Assembly: GCF_012113595.1 (NCBI RefSeq)
Contig: NZ_CP050831.1
Coordinates: 2,108,001 to 2,172,000 of the forward strand
Direction of reading: 5' to 3'
Length of the DNA: 64,000 bases
DNA from: Bacteroides faecium
GTDB taxonomy: Bacteria; Bacteroidota; Bacteroidia; Bacteroidales; Bacteroidaceae
Part shown: positions 45,589-55,900 of the stretch, piece after piece
Position numbering within the stretch: the stretch's first letter is position 1
Layout of the letters: each line of letters opens with the position of its first letter
Notes under the pieces: model-generated
Seen by the model: only the letters and a program-made list of their open reading frames with translations
Database searches by the model: none
Told to the model about the DNA's origin: nothing
Translations under genes and position numbers: made by a program

Positions 45589-46845
45589 ATGAAAAAAGAA
45601 GAACTGATTCAGAAAGCGTATGAGATTGCTGTGGAACGTTATGCAGCAGTAGGTGTGGACACCGAACAAGTATTGAAGACTATGCAGGATTTTCATCTGT
45701 CACTCCACTGCTGGCAGGCTGACGACGTAGCAGGATTCGAAGTGCAGGCCGGCTCATTGACTGGCGGTATCCAGGCTACCGGCAACTATCCGGGCAAAGC
45801 CCGCAACATCGACGAACTGCGTGCCGACATCTTGAAAGCCGCTTCTTATATCCCGGGTACTCACCGTCTGAATCTGCATGAAATCTATGGTGATTTCCAG
45901 GGCAAAGTAGTAGACCGTGACCAGGTAGAACCGGAGCATTTCAAGAGCTGGATAGAATGGGGTAAAGAGCATAACATGAAACTTGATTTCAACTCCACTT
46001 CTTTCTCGCATCCGAAGTCAGGTGATTTGTCTCTTTCTAATCCGGACGAAGGTATCCGCCAGTTCTGGATTGAGCATACAAAACGTTGCCGTGCAGTTGC
46101 CGAAGAAATGGGTAAGGCACAGGGCGACCCGTGTATCATGAATCTTTGGGTACACGACGGAAGCAAAGATATCACAGTGAACCGCATGAAATATCGTGCA
46201 TTGTTGAAAGATTCTCTGGACCAGATTTTCGCTACCGAATATAAGAATATGAAGGACTGTATCGAATCTAAAGTGTTCGGTATCGGTCTGGAAAGCTACA
46301 CGGTAGGTTCTAATGACTTCTATATCGGTTATGGCGCTTCACGCAACAAGATGATTACGCTGGATACCGGTCACTTCCACCCGACGGAAAGTGTGGCTGA
46401 CAAAGTATCTTCACTGTTGCTTTATGTTCCCGAACTGATGTTGCACGTAAGCCGTCCGGTTCGTTGGGATTCCGACCACGTTACTATCATGGACGATCCG
46501 ACTATGGAACTGTTCAGCGAAATCGTTCGTTGTGGCGCATTAGACCGCGTACACTATGGTCTTGACTATTTCGACGCTTCTATCAACCGTATCGGCGCTT
46601 ACGTAATCGGTAGCCGTGCCGCACAGAAATGTATGACTCGCGCCCTGCTTGAACCGATTGCCAAATTGCGTGAATACGAAGCCAACGGACAGGGATTCCA
46701 GCGTCTGGCTCTGCTCGAAGAAGAAAAAGCGCTTCCTTGGAATGCTGTATGGGATATGTTCTGCTTGAAGAACAATGTTCCGGTAGGCGAAGATTTCATT
46801 GCGGAAATCGAAAAGTACGAAGCCGAAGTAACTTCTAAACGATAA
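45589..46845 (+). CDS. rhaI: L-rhamnose isomerase
   Basis: A 418-residue TIM-barrel isomerase converting L-rhamnose to L-rhamnulose. Motifs include LHCWQADDVAGFE, GNYPGKARN, the metal-binding NLWVHDGSKD region, TLDTGHFHPTE and HVSRPVRWDSDHV. These supply the Glu/Asp/His metal ligands and are nearly diagnostic. Length is standard. It lies between the kinase and the permease; the RhaT start is 3 bases after its stop. Equivalent to E. coli rhaA. Confidence 0.96.
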   Translation: MKKEELIQKAYEIAVERYAAVGVDTEQVLKTMQDFHLSLHCWQADDVAGFEVQAGSLTGGIQATGNYPGKARNIDELRADILKAASYIPGTHRLNLHEIYGDFQGKVVDRDQVEPEHFKSWIEWGKEHNMKLDFNSTSFSHPKSGDLSLSNPDEGIRQFWIEHTKRCRAVAEEMGKAQGDPCIMNLWVHDGSKDITVNRMKYRALLKDSLDQIFATEYKNMKDCIESKVFGIGLESYTVGSNDFYIGYGASRNKMITLDTGHFHPTESVADKVSSLLLYVPELMLHVSRPVRWDSDHVTIMDDPTMELFSEIVRCGALDRVHYGLDYFDASINRIGAYVIGSRAAQKCMTRALLEPIAKLREYEANGQGFQRLALLEEEKALPWNAVWDMFCLKNNVPVGEDFIAEIEKYEAEVTSKR

Positions 46846-46848
46846 GTT

Positions 46849-47868
46849 ATGGAGATTTTAATCGGCTTGTTGATTATAGCCATCGGTAGCTTTTGCCAGT
46901 CCAGTTCCTATGTACCTATTAAAAAGGTAAAGGAATGGAGCTGGGAAAGCTTCTGGTTGATACAAGGTGTATTTGCCTGGTTAGTGTTCCCGTTTCTGGG
47001 TTCACTGCTGGGTGTACCCCAAGGGGGCAGTCTGCTCGACTTGTGGGGAGCGGGTGGTGCTGGAATGAGCATCTTTTATGGTGTATTGTGGGGAGTAGGC
47101 GGTTTGACCTTCGGGCTTTCCATGCGCTATCTGGGTGTTGCGCTGGGACAGAGTATCTCACTGGGTACTTGTGCCGGTTTCGGAACACTTCTTCCGGCTC
47201 TTTTCGCAGGAACGAATTTGTTGGCAGGCAACGGACTGATTCTTCTATTGGGTGTTTGCATTACGCTGGCAGGTATTGCCGTTATCGGTTATGCCGGCAG
47301 CCTGCGTGCGCAAAACATGAGTGAAGAGGAAAAGCGTGCTGCCGTGAAAGACTTTGCTTTAACAAAAGGTTTGCTTGTAGCATTGTTGGCGGGTGTGATG
47401 AGCGCCTGTTTCGCTTTAGGACTGGATGCCGGAACGCCTATCAAGGAAGCAGCTTTGGCAGGTGGCGTTGAAGGACTTTATGCAGGTCTTCCTGTTATCT
47501 TCCTGGTTACGTTCGGTGGATTCCTGACGAATGCAGTGTACTGTCTGCAACAGAATGTGGCTAATAAGTCTATGGGTGACTATGCTAAAGGAAAAGTATG
47601 GGGCAATAATCTGGTGTTCTGCGCATTGGCAGGCGTACTGTGGTATATGCAGTTCTTCGGACTGGAAATGGGCAAGAGCTTCCTTACGGAAAGTCCCGTA
47701 TTGCTGGCTTTCTCCTGGTGTATCCTGATGGCATTGAATGTGACCTTCAGTAATGTTTGGGGAATTATCCTGAAAGAATGGAAGGGAGTATCTACCAAGA
47801 CTATCACTGTACTAATCTGCGGATTGGTAGTGTTGATTTTCTCGCTGGTGTTCCCGAATTTGTTTTAA
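46849..47868 (+). CDS. rhaT: L-rhamnose permease (RhaT-type)
   Basis: A 339-residue inner-membrane protein with about ten helices, of the drug/metabolite-transporter-like RhaT family (proton symport in E. coli). SSYVPIKKVKEWSWESFWL near the N-terminus is typical, and LGTCAGFGTLLPALF and NVTFSNVWGIILKEWKG recur in the family. It begins 3 bases after the isomerase stop and is followed by a palindromic repeat before the aldolase. Confidence 0.9.
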   Translation: MEILIGLLIIAIGSFCQSSSYVPIKKVKEWSWESFWLIQGVFAWLVFPFLGSLLGVPQGGSLLDLWGAGGAGMSIFYGVLWGVGGLTFGLSMRYLGVALGQSISLGTCAGFGTLLPALFAGTNLLAGNGLILLLGVCITLAGIAVIGYAGSLRAQNMSEEEKRAAVKDFALTKGLLVALLAGVMSACFALGLDAGTPIKEAALAGGVEGLYAGLPVIFLVTFGGFLTNAVYCLQQNVANKSMGDYAKGKVWGNNLVFCALAGVLWYMQFFGLEMGKSFLTESPVLLAFSWCILMALNVTFSNVWGIILKEWKGVSTKTITVLICGLVVLIFSLVFPNLF

Positions 47869-47876
47869 AAATTTCA

Positions 47877-47950
47877 GGCACGGATTACACGGATTACGCA
47901 GTTTTTTTATAAATTGCGACAAAATCCGTGTAATCCGTGTAATCCGTGCC
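47877..47950. repeat. Inverted repeat of ATCCGTGTA units
   Basis: A perfect 21-bp inverted repeat (47877-47897 and 47930-47950) built from two copies of ATCCGTGTA-type units per arm. A third partial unit lies at about 47923, and the loop is A/T-rich. It falls between the permease stop and the aldolase start. I recall similar ATCCGTGTAATCCGTG motifs in many Bacteroidetes intergenic regions. It could form a strong hairpin in the rhamnose mRNA. Confidence 0.85.
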
Positions 47951-47970
47951 TAATTAAAATACATATTATA

Positions 47971-48780
47971 ATGAAATCAATTTTAGAAAATCGTCCGGCA
48001 CTGGCCAGGGAAGTAAACAAGGTAGCGGAAGTTGCCGGATACTTGTGGCAGAAAGGATGGGCTGAACGTAACGGTGGTAATATCACTGTTAATATCACAG
48101 AGTTTGTAGACGATGAAATCCGTCAGATGCAGCCGATTAGCGAAGTAAAACAGATTGGTGTCACATTGCCTTACCTGAAAGGATGCTACTTTTACTGCAA
48201 GGGAACCAACAAACGTATGCGTGATTTAGCCCGCTGGCCGATGGAGAATGGTTCGGTAATCCGAATTTTGGATGACTGTGCCAGCTACGTAATTATTGCT
48301 GATGAAGCGGTGGCTCCGACATCGGAATTGCCGTCTCACCTGAGCGTACATAATGACCTGTTGAGTAAGAACTCTCCTTATAAAGCATCCGTGCATACTC
48401 ACCCGATTGAGTTGATTGCTATGACGCATTGCCCGAAATTCCTGGAAAAAGATGTGGCTACCAATCTATTGTGGAGCATGATTCCCGAAACAAAGGCATT
48501 CTGCCCGCGTGGTCTGGGTATCATTCCTTATAAATTGCCTAGTTCGGTAGAACTGGCGGAAGCTACTATCAAGGAATTGCAGGACTATGATGTCGTGATG
48601 TGGGAGAAACACGGCGTATTCGCAGTAGACTGTGACGTGATGCAGGCATTCGACCAGATTGATGTGTTGAATAAATCCGCTTTAATCTATATCGCAGCCA
48701 AGAATATGGGCTTCGAACCGGATGGCATGAGCCAGGAGCAGATGAAAGAAATGTCAGTTGCTTTCAATCTTCCTAAATAA
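47971..48780 (+). CDS. rhaD: L-rhamnulose-1-phosphate aldolase
   Basis: A 269-residue class II (zinc) aldolase splitting rhamnulose-1-phosphate into dihydroxyacetone phosphate and L-lactaldehyde. Zinc ligands His142 and His144 in VHTHPIELIA and His214 in WEKHGVFAV agree with E. coli His141/His143/His212. Glu119 in TSELPSH is the catalytic acid. ATG 47971 is chosen. An upstream in-frame ATG at 47914 would translate the palindromic repeat into an Asn-Pro-Cys run and is rejected. Confidence 0.95.
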   Translation: MKSILENRPALAREVNKVAEVAGYLWQKGWAERNGGNITVNITEFVDDEIRQMQPISEVKQIGVTLPYLKGCYFYCKGTNKRMRDLARWPMENGSVIRILDDCASYVIIADEAVAPTSELPSHLSVHNDLLSKNSPYKASVHTHPIELIAMTHCPKFLEKDVATNLLWSMIPETKAFCPRGLGIIPYKLPSSVELAEATIKELQDYDVVMWEKHGVFAVDCDVMQAFDQIDVLNKSALIYIAAKNMGFEPDGMSQEQMKEMSVAFNLPK

Positions 48781-48815
48781 TATTTGTACTAGTCGTTGAA
48801 TTTATCTACTTTAGC

Positions 48816-48852
48816 AACCGCAATATTTTCTGTCATGGGAGATGTTGCGGTT
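48816..48852 (+). other. Hairpin between aldolase and reductase genes
   Basis: AACCGCAA (48816-48823) pairs perfectly with TTGCGGTT (48845-48852) across a 21-base loop. No T run follows, so it is more likely an mRNA-stability or processing site than a terminator. Confidence 0.45.
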
Positions 48853-48877
48853 AACCCTTTAAACAAATAACACAACC

Positions 48878-50032
48878 ATGAATCGCATTATTTTAAATGA
48901 GACTTCTTATTTCGGTGCCGGATGCCGGAGTGTAATTGCTGTGGAAGCAGCAAGACGTGGCTTTAAGAAAGCCTTTTTTGTAACGGATAAGGACCTTATC
49001 AAGTTTGGTGTGGCTGCCGAAATCATTAAAGTCTTTGATGAAAATAAAATTCCTTACGAACTTTACAGTGATGTAAAAGCCAATCCTACTATCGCCAATG
49101 TACAAAACGGTGTGGCTGCCTACAAGGCTTCCGGTGCTGATTTTATCGTTGCTTTGGGTGGCGGTTCTTCTATTGATACAGCCAAAGGTATCGGTATCGT
49201 TGTGAACAACCCGGATTTTGCTGACGTGAAATCTCTGGAAGGTGTAGCGGATACCAAACACAAGGCCGTGCCTACCTTCGCATTGCCTACTACTGCCGGA
49301 ACGGCTGCCGAAGTGACTATCAATTACGTGATTATTGACGAGGACGCACGTAAAAAGATGGTTTGCGTAGACCCGAACGATATTCCTGCCGTGGCTATCG
49401 TAGACCCCGAACTGATGTATTCTATGCCGAAAGGGCTGACCGCCGCTACGGGTATGGACGCTTTGACGCACGCTATCGAAAGTTATATTACTCCGGGTGC
49501 CTGGGCTATGAGCGATATGTTCGAACTGAAAGCTATCGAAATGATTGCACAGAACTTGAAAGCGGCTGTGGATAACGGCAAAGATGTAGTTGCCCGCGAA
49601 GCCATGTCTCAGGCACAATACATTGCCGGAATGGGATTCTCTAACGTCGGTTTGGGAATCGTTCACTCGATGGCTCACCCGCTGGGTGCTTTCTATGATA
49701 CTCCTCACGGTGTGGCAAATGCTTTGCTGTTGCCTTACGTGATGGAATATAACGCTGAATCTCCGGCTGCTCCTAAGTATATCAATATTGCGAAAGCGAT
49801 GGGCGTAGACACTGCCGAAATGAGTGAGGCGGAAGGTGTGAAGGCGGCTATTGAAGCTGTAAAAGCCCTTTCTCTCAGCATCGGTATCCCTCAGAAACTG
49901 CATGAAATCAATGTGAAGGAAGAAGATATTCCTGCATTGGCAGTAGCAGCTTTCAATGATGTTTGTACGGGTGGTAATCCTCGTCCTACTTCGGTAGAAG
50001 ACATCGAGGCTCTGTATCATAAAGCTTTCTAA
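48878..50032 (+). CDS. fucO: Lactaldehyde reductase (iron-dependent alcohol dehydrogenase)
   Basis: A 384-residue group III alcohol dehydrogenase reducing L-lactaldehyde to 1,2-propanediol with NADH. GGGSSIDTAKG binds the nucleotide. Iron ligands Asp194, His198 (GMDALTHAIESY), His263 and His277 (HSMAHPLG, DTPHGVANA) match E. coli FucO Asp196/His200/His263/His277. It completes the rhamnose pathway and is called rhaO in some Bacteroides work. A long opposite-strand frame is a shadow. Confidence 0.95.
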   Translation: MNRIILNETSYFGAGCRSVIAVEAARRGFKKAFFVTDKDLIKFGVAAEIIKVFDENKIPYELYSDVKANPTIANVQNGVAAYKASGADFIVALGGGSSIDTAKGIGIVVNNPDFADVKSLEGVADTKHKAVPTFALPTTAGTAAEVTINYVIIDEDARKKMVCVDPNDIPAVAIVDPELMYSMPKGLTAATGMDALTHAIESYITPGAWAMSDMFELKAIEMIAQNLKAAVDNGKDVVAREAMSQAQYIAGMGFSNVGLGIVHSMAHPLGAFYDTPHGVANALLLPYVMEYNAESPAAPKYINIAKAMGVDTAEMSEAEGVKAAIEAVKALSLSIGIPQKLHEINVKEEDIPALAVAAFNDVCTGGNPRPTSVEDIEALYHKAF

Positions 50033-50062
50033 ATCTGATTCTATTAGATTTATTTTAAATAG

Positions 50063-50104
50063 ACATCCGGGGCTGCCTGAAGGTACGCTCCGGATGTTTT
50101 TTGT
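50063..50104 (+). terminator. Terminator of the rhamnose operon
   Basis: ACATCCGG (50063-50070) pairs with CCGGATGT (50090-50097) and a T run follows. It separates the catabolic genes from rhaR. Confidence 0.75.
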
Positions 50105-50135
50105 TTCTTAGCGTGTGTTTTCTGAAAATAATTCC

Positions 50136-50143
50136 TATTTTTG
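50136..50143 (+). promoter_or_regulatory. -7 element of rhaR
   Basis: TATTTTTG is a perfect TAnnTTTG 30 bases before the rhaR start. No clear -33 element. Confidence 0.45.
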
Positions 50144-50173
50144 TCCAATCCAATTGCATGAAAACACGTTGAT

Positions 50174-51073
50174 ATGACTGAGGACAATAGCTTAGGACTT
50201 GAATTCAAATATCTGATTGTAAATGACATGGACCGTAAGTTCGGTTTATGGGTCAATACTGTCGGCTATCAGTCTATCCCGCCCGATTCGCCTTACCCGT
50301 TGAAAGAGCATCCTTCCGGTTACTTCTTCAATGCGGAAAAAGGACGGGTACTCCGTGAATACCAGTTGGTTTATATCACCAAGGGTCGCGGTTTGTTTTC
50401 ATCCGATTCCACTTCCGAAAAACAGGTTTGTAAAGGCAGGCTGATGGTATTGTTTCCCGGTCAGTGGCATACTTATCGTCCGTTGCGGCAGACAGGCTGG
50501 ACGGAGTATTATATCGGTTTTGAGGGGCCGGCAATAGATGCCATTGTGGATACTTCTTTTTTATCACCTGAACAGCAGATATTAGAGGTGGGTATCAATG
50601 AAGAGCTGGTTTCATTGTTTTCCCGTGCCCTTGCAGTAGCCGAGGCGGACAAGATTTCGGCACAGCAATATCTATCCGGTATTGTGCTTCACATGATTGG
50701 CATGATTCTCTCTGTCTCTAAAAATAAGGTTTTTGAAATGAGTGACGTCGACCAGAAGATAGAGCAGGCAAAGATTATAATGAACGAGAATGTATCCGGT
50801 AATGTAGACCCGGAAGAACTGGCGATGCGGCTCAATATCAGTTATTCATGGTTCCGCCGTGTCTTTAAAGAATATACGGGTTATGCTCCCGCTAAATATT
50901 TCCAGGAATTGAAACTCCGTAAGGCCAAGCAAATGCTGGTGGGTACTTCTCAATCGGTGAAAGAGATTTCTTTTTTCCTTGGTTTTCAGTCTACCGAATA
51001 TTTCTTTTCTTTCTTTAAGAAGCGGACAGGACTTACTCCGTTGGAGTATCGTTCGTTTGGAAGGGAGGAATAA
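50174..51073 (+). CDS. rhaR: AraC-family activator of rhamnose genes
   Basis: A 299-residue regulator. The N-terminal half is a cupin-like AraC ligand domain (YQLVYITKGRGLFSSDS, VLFPGQWHTYRPLRQTGW). The C-terminal double HTH is at about 200-295: MRLNISYSWFRRVFKEYTGY, then KEISFFLGFQSTEYFFSFFK and the PLEYR ending. B. thetaiotaomicron RhaR is the positive regulator of this operon, and this gene has the same position. Its likely target is the TCAAAATG pair upstream of rhaK. It has its own promoter after a terminator. Confidence 0.92.
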   Translation: MTEDNSLGLEFKYLIVNDMDRKFGLWVNTVGYQSIPPDSPYPLKEHPSGYFFNAEKGRVLREYQLVYITKGRGLFSSDSTSEKQVCKGRLMVLFPGQWHTYRPLRQTGWTEYYIGFEGPAIDAIVDTSFLSPEQQILEVGINEELVSLFSRALAVAEADKISAQQYLSGIVLHMIGMILSVSKNKVFEMSDVDQKIEQAKIIMNENVSGNVDPEELAMRLNISYSWFRRVFKEYTGYAPAKYFQELKLRKAKQMLVGTSQSVKEISFFLGFQSTEYFFSFFKKRTGLTPLEYRSFGREE

Positions 51074-51177
51074 AATAGCGTTTGAGAGTCGCCTTAGTAG
51101 GGGATAAAATATGAAACAGAGGATTTGGATAGCATTAAAGGGTTATAGACCAATATTAAAAAATATATTTATTTTGG

Positions 51178-51208
51178 TTGCTTTGAATCTTTTATTCCAT
51201 TATATTTG
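51178..51208 (+). promoter_or_regulatory. Promoter of the ECF sigma gene
   Basis: TATATTTG at 51201-51208 is a perfect -7 element, and TTG at 51178-51180 lies 20 bases upstream as a weak -33. The start codon is at 51228. Confidence 0.5.
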
Positions 51209-51227
51209 GCAGCGTGTAACAGATTAA

Positions 51228-51797
51228 ATGGAAATGATACCAGAAAAACAACATGTTGACTTTGAGCAGATTTATATTGCTTATTTTTCCAGAATGAAAT
51301 ACTTTGCCCAAGAGTATGTTCTTTCGGATGAAGACGCTGAAAACATAGTGCAAGATGTTTTCCTTGAACTTTGGGAGCGAAAAGAAATGCTGGAACTGCC
51401 GATTAATATTATTGCTTACCTTTTCACTGCTATAAAGAATCGGTGCATTGATTTCTTACGCCGGAAAATATTAATAAGAGATATTGAAGATAAACTACAA
51501 GAAGAATACCGTCTTACTTTACAAGTGAAGTACTACTCGCTGGAGCATTTTGATTTGGATATTCTGGAGGAAAAAAGTATAGAACAAATTTTATCTAAGG
51601 CTATTGATGCACTACCCGAAAAATGTAGGGAGATTTTTATAAAAAATAAAATTGAAGGTAAAAAGCAAAAAGAAATTGCTGCGGAATTAAACATATCTGT
51701 TAATACAGTTGAAACCCAAATGGGTATCGCTTACAAGAAACTTAAAACTGAACTGAAAGACTATTTTCCTCTCTTCCTTTTTCTACTTTATTTGTGA
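51228..51797 (+). CDS. ECF-type RNA polymerase sigma factor
   Basis: A 189-residue sigma-70 family factor with sigma-2 (residues ~13-80; SDEDAENIVQDVFLELWER) and sigma-4 (~125-178; LPEKCREIFIKNKIEGKKQK, then AAELNISVNTVETQM). The gene pair with the FecR-like anti-sigma at 51878 and an STN-type SusC downstream is the standard trans-envelope switch: substrate binding to SusC releases the sigma factor, which transcribes susC/susD. In Bacteroides this regulator type is often linked to host-glycan PULs. Confidence 0.94.
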   Translation: MEMIPEKQHVDFEQIYIAYFSRMKYFAQEYVLSDEDAENIVQDVFLELWERKEMLELPINIIAYLFTAIKNRCIDFLRRKILIRDIEDKLQEEYRLTLQVKYYSLEHFDLDILEEKSIEQILSKAIDALPEKCREIFIKNKIEGKKQKEIAAELNISVNTVETQMGIAYKKLKTELKDYFPLFLFLLYL

Positions 51798-51877
51798 TTG
51801 AAATAAAAAAAATGATTTTCTTTTGGCGGATTTTTTCTTTTGGCTCGTTTACATAATGAACTTAGAAGAAAAAAAAG

Positions 51878-52855
51878 ATGGACGAACGGATATTAAAATA
51901 TTTTCAAAACGAGTTGGATATCGCTGAAAGATTAAAACTTCTGCGAGAAATAGAGAAAGATGATATTTTAAAAAAACAATTTAGTGAGTATCAAAACATA
52001 CGTGCTTTGATGAACTTGTCTTCGTACATGGAGAATGTTGAAGAGGGGAAGGTTAAATACAGTCATTTTACACAATGGGTTTTAAACAGAAAACGTCATC
52101 AATACCTGTTTAAGTTAATGAAATATGCAGCAGCAGTTGTATTATTGATTGTTTCTACATGTTGGCTGACATTATGGACCTCTTCAAGATTGAGTAATGA
52201 TAATCTTATAGCAGAAACAAATACACTGTATGTACCGGCAGGACAACGTGCCTGTATCACTCTTCAAGACGGAAGTGTCGTTTGGCTTAACGCACAGTCT
52301 ACTTTAATTTACCCTTCACATTTCTGGGGAACGGAGCGCAAGGTTCAGATTATAGGAGAAGCCTTTTTTGAGATAGCTAAGAATGAAAAGAAACCATTCT
52401 ATGTAGTTGCTCAAAATGTAGAGATGCGAGTGCTGGGTACTAAATTTAATGTATATAGCTATCCTGAAACGGGATTAACCCGAACGAGTTTGATTGAAGG
52501 AGCGGTACAGGTGAGCTGTGACGATGGTAGAGAAAAAGTAATTTTGAAACCTAATGAACAGGTAACAGTAAGAAATGGACAAATGACTGTTGATCTGATA
52601 GAATTTCCTGATGCTTTACTTTGGAAGGAGGGAATATATAGTTTTAATAATGAACGTCTGATTGATATAACCAAGAAGCTCGAATTGTATTATGATGTAA
52701 AGATAGTTGTTTCTAGTCAACAGTTGAGAAATATCAGATATACTTGTAAATTCAGGCAGAGAGATGGCATTGATGAGATACTGAAAGTTATACAGCAGAT
52801 TCACCATTTTAAGATAAACAAAGATAAAGAGAAGAATACTTTTACATTAAACTAA
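51878..52855 (+). CDS. FecR-family anti-sigma factor
   Basis: 325 residues. A cytoplasmic N-terminal sigma-binding part (1-80), one membrane helix (~82-100, YAAAVVLLIVSTCWLTLW) and a periplasmic FecR domain (~115-220; VPAGQRACITLQDGSVVWLN, GEAFFEIAKNEKKPF). A C-terminal STN-like domain (about 255-325) contacts the N-terminal domain of the partner transporter. It holds the ECF factor inactive until signalled. Confidence 0.94.
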   Translation: MDERILKYFQNELDIAERLKLLREIEKDDILKKQFSEYQNIRALMNLSSYMENVEEGKVKYSHFTQWVLNRKRHQYLFKLMKYAAAVVLLIVSTCWLTLWTSSRLSNDNLIAETNTLYVPAGQRACITLQDGSVVWLNAQSTLIYPSHFWGTERKVQIIGEAFFEIAKNEKKPFYVVAQNVEMRVLGTKFNVYSYPETGLTRTSLIEGAVQVSCDDGREKVILKPNEQVTVRNGQMTVDLIEFPDALLWKEGIYSFNNERLIDITKKLELYYDVKIVVSSQQLRNIRYTCKFRQRDGIDEILKVIQQIHHFKINKDKEKNTFTLN

Positions 52856-52928
52856 TAACGATTGTCTAATCTTTAAAATCATACATACCATGGAAACATA
52901 AATATATTAGCCTTATAGAAAAATGAAA

Positions 52929-52954
52929 GCGACAAATGTACCACCATTTGTCGC
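52929..52954 (+). other. Perfect 10-bp hairpin just before susC
   Basis: GCGACAAATG (52929-52938) and CATTTGTCGC (52945-52954) pair perfectly around a 6-base loop, ending 3 bases before the first in-frame ATG of the transporter. It would mask a ribosome site for that ATG, so either translation starts later (53012 or 53081) or the hairpin controls expression. Confidence 0.7.
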
Positions 52955-52957
52955 CGG

Positions 52958-55900
52958 ATGAAAAGTAAACACAAGAGTCAATTTAGTATTCACTTTACAT
53001 TATACAAAGATATGAAAATAAATCCTTTGTTATTACTCTTTATTGTCCAAAATCAATGCATTAAAGATTATTTTAGAATTATGAAAATCTCACTATTTTT
53101 CCTGTTTGTGTATACCTTCCAATTAATGGCGGTAAATGCAGAAGCTCAAAATGCTATAATTAAAGTTCCTTCCAAGTCTTTGTCTATTGGACAGTTGATA
53201 ACAGAAATAGAAAGACAAACGGACTATCTGGTGGTATATAGTAATCATGAAATAGATGTAGATCGTACAGTGGTGATGCAAAAGATATCGGGAAAGGTTT
53301 CTAGTTTTCTGGATGCGGCTTTTGCAAAGACGGACATAAACTATCAATTTAAGAATGATTATATAATGCTGTCTGTTGATAAGGCTGATAAAAATAAGGT
53401 ACAGCAGCAAGCTCAGAAAATAACAGGCATGGTAAACGATGAAAACGGAGAACCTGTTATTGGCGCTAATGTTAGTGTAATTGGTCAATCAATAGGTACA
53501 ATAACAGATATAAACGGGAGATTTACTATTAACGCTCCTCAAGGAAGTTCTATTCAGGTATCCTTCATCGGGTTCAAATCACAAATAATAACTGTGAACA
53601 AGAGCCATTTGAATATAAAACTGATTGATGATACGATGACTCTTAATGAGGTGGTGGTCGTTGGTTATGGAACAAGTACAAAGAAAGACCTTACCGGTGC
53701 TGTTGGAATTGTTACTGGTGAACTAATAGAGAACCGACAGTCTGTACAGATTTCAAATGCATTACAAGGAGCGGTTGCCGGATTGAGTGTGACTCGTAGT
53801 TCGGGAGCTCCGGGTAGTGGTGGTACGATTCGAGTACGTGGAAATACGACTATCGGCAATAATGATGCTCTGATTATAGTTGATGGCATACCAACCGATG
53901 ATATTAATAATATAAATCCCAATGATATAGAGAATATTTCAGTTCTTAAAGATGCAGCTGCCAGTTCTATATATGGTTCCCGTGCTGCAGCAGGGGTTAT
54001 ATTGGTCACAACAAAACGGGCAAAATCCGGTCAGGCTACTTTCAACTATAACTACGAGTTTGGAATTGAAAAGCCTACGGAGATGCCTGAATATGTGGAT
54101 GTTGTACGATATATGCAACTGGTGGATGAAAGGCAGATGAATGATGGAGGGTCTGCTATTTATGGAACAGACTTTATCAACAGTTATTGGAATAACCATT
54201 TGCTGGATCCGGATACTTATCCTGCTACAGATTGGCAAGATGTTATTTATAAAAAGCAGGCTCCCAGACATCGGCATGAGTTCACGATGACTATGGGAAC
54301 AGATAAAGTGAAAACGAAAGCTTCGTTGGGATATGTCGATATAGATGGATTGTATGCTAATAGCGGTTATAAACGATATATGTTCCGGGTGAATAATGAT
54401 ATTCGTTTACATAAGATGCTTTCTGCAAATTTGGATGTATCATTTAAAAGATCAAACAACAAATCTCCGGCAGATAGCTATATCTCTTCAAGAAGTGTGG
54501 CTTATATGGCTCGCGTAATGCCGGGGATATACGATGACAAGTATGATGATGGTCGTTATGCCCCCGGAAAAGATGGTTCGAATATATTGGCAGAGGTGAA
54601 TGAAGGAGGAGTAAATGAAAAAATATACAATCAGTTAGTAGGTCGTTTTGTTTTGGATTTCAAACCATTGGAAGGATTGTCACTGAAAGCTGTTCTTGCC
54701 CCTACATTGAATTTCAATAAATTCAAGGCGTTTGCCAAAGTTGTTGAATACACAGATAAGAGTGATCCTTCCAGAGTGCTGTATACTAGTCGTCCCAAAA
54801 CGGTTCTAAACGAAACCAGAGCGGATGGTACTGTTTTTAATGGGCAGTTCTTAGCCAATTATAAAAAAACATTTGCCAAAGTGCACAATTTTGATTTCTT
54901 GTTGGGATACGAAGAAAATACGATAAAGTCTGAATCATTGAAAGCGTCACGCGAAGGCTTTTTGATTACAGAATTCCCATATCTTGATTTAGGGGCGGAA
55001 GATTTAAGAGATAATAGTGGTTCTGCTTCGGAGTCGGCATTACGATCTTATTTTGGACGTGTCAATTATAATTATAAGAATAAATATTATCTCCAGGCAA
55101 ATGCCCGGTACGATGGTTCTTCCCGTTTTCATAAAAATTCAAGATGGGCGTTTTTTCCTTCTTTTTCTGCAGGGTGGATTATCTCTGAAGAAAAGTTTAT
55201 GAAGAATATTCCTGTTTTGTCTTATCTTAAATTAAGAGGATCGTGGGGACAAGTAGGGAATGAGAGAATAGGAGATTATCCGTATCAGGCAGCAATAACA
55301 CATAATGATGCCCTTTTCTGGCAAAATGGTGAAATTGTATCAAGTAAAACAGGGGCTCAGATGGTGTATGCTATTCAGGATATTACATGGGAAACGACAG
55401 AATCTTATGATATCGGAGTAGATATGATGTTTTTTAATGAGAAATTAAAAATAACAGCAGACTACTATAAAAAGCGAACTAAAAACATTCTTCTTCAATT
55501 GGATATTCCGAGTTATTTGGGATATGCCAATCCTAATCAGAATGCTGGGGAAATAAGTACCAAAGGTTGGGAATTGGAAGCATCATGGAGAGAACAGGTT
55601 GGAGATTTTAACTATTCGGTTGCTTTTAATATATCAGATGCCAAAACCGTAATTGATGATCTGAAAGGTACTCAACAGAAAGGAAACCTTGCAAAGATAG
55701 AGGGGGGAGAGTTTGACGAATGGTATGGATATCGGGCAAAAGGAATTTATCAGAATCAGCAACAAGTGGATAATCTTCCGAAGATGAATTCATCAGTTCA
55801 GATAGGTGATATATGCTATGAAGACATTAGTGGTCCTGACGGGGTTCCTGATGGGATAATATCAGACTATGATAAGGTGTTGCTAGGTGGTTCTCTTCCT

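Noticed and set aside
47914..47970. Upstream start for the rhamnulose-1-phosphate aldolase
   Set aside because: It would translate the palindromic repeat into an Asn-Pro-Cys run absent from the family; ATG 47971 gives the normal N-terminus.
48893..50020. 375-codon open frame opposite fucO
   Set aside because: Antisense shadow of strong codon bias in fucO; the His/Arg/Ser-rich translation lacks domain features.
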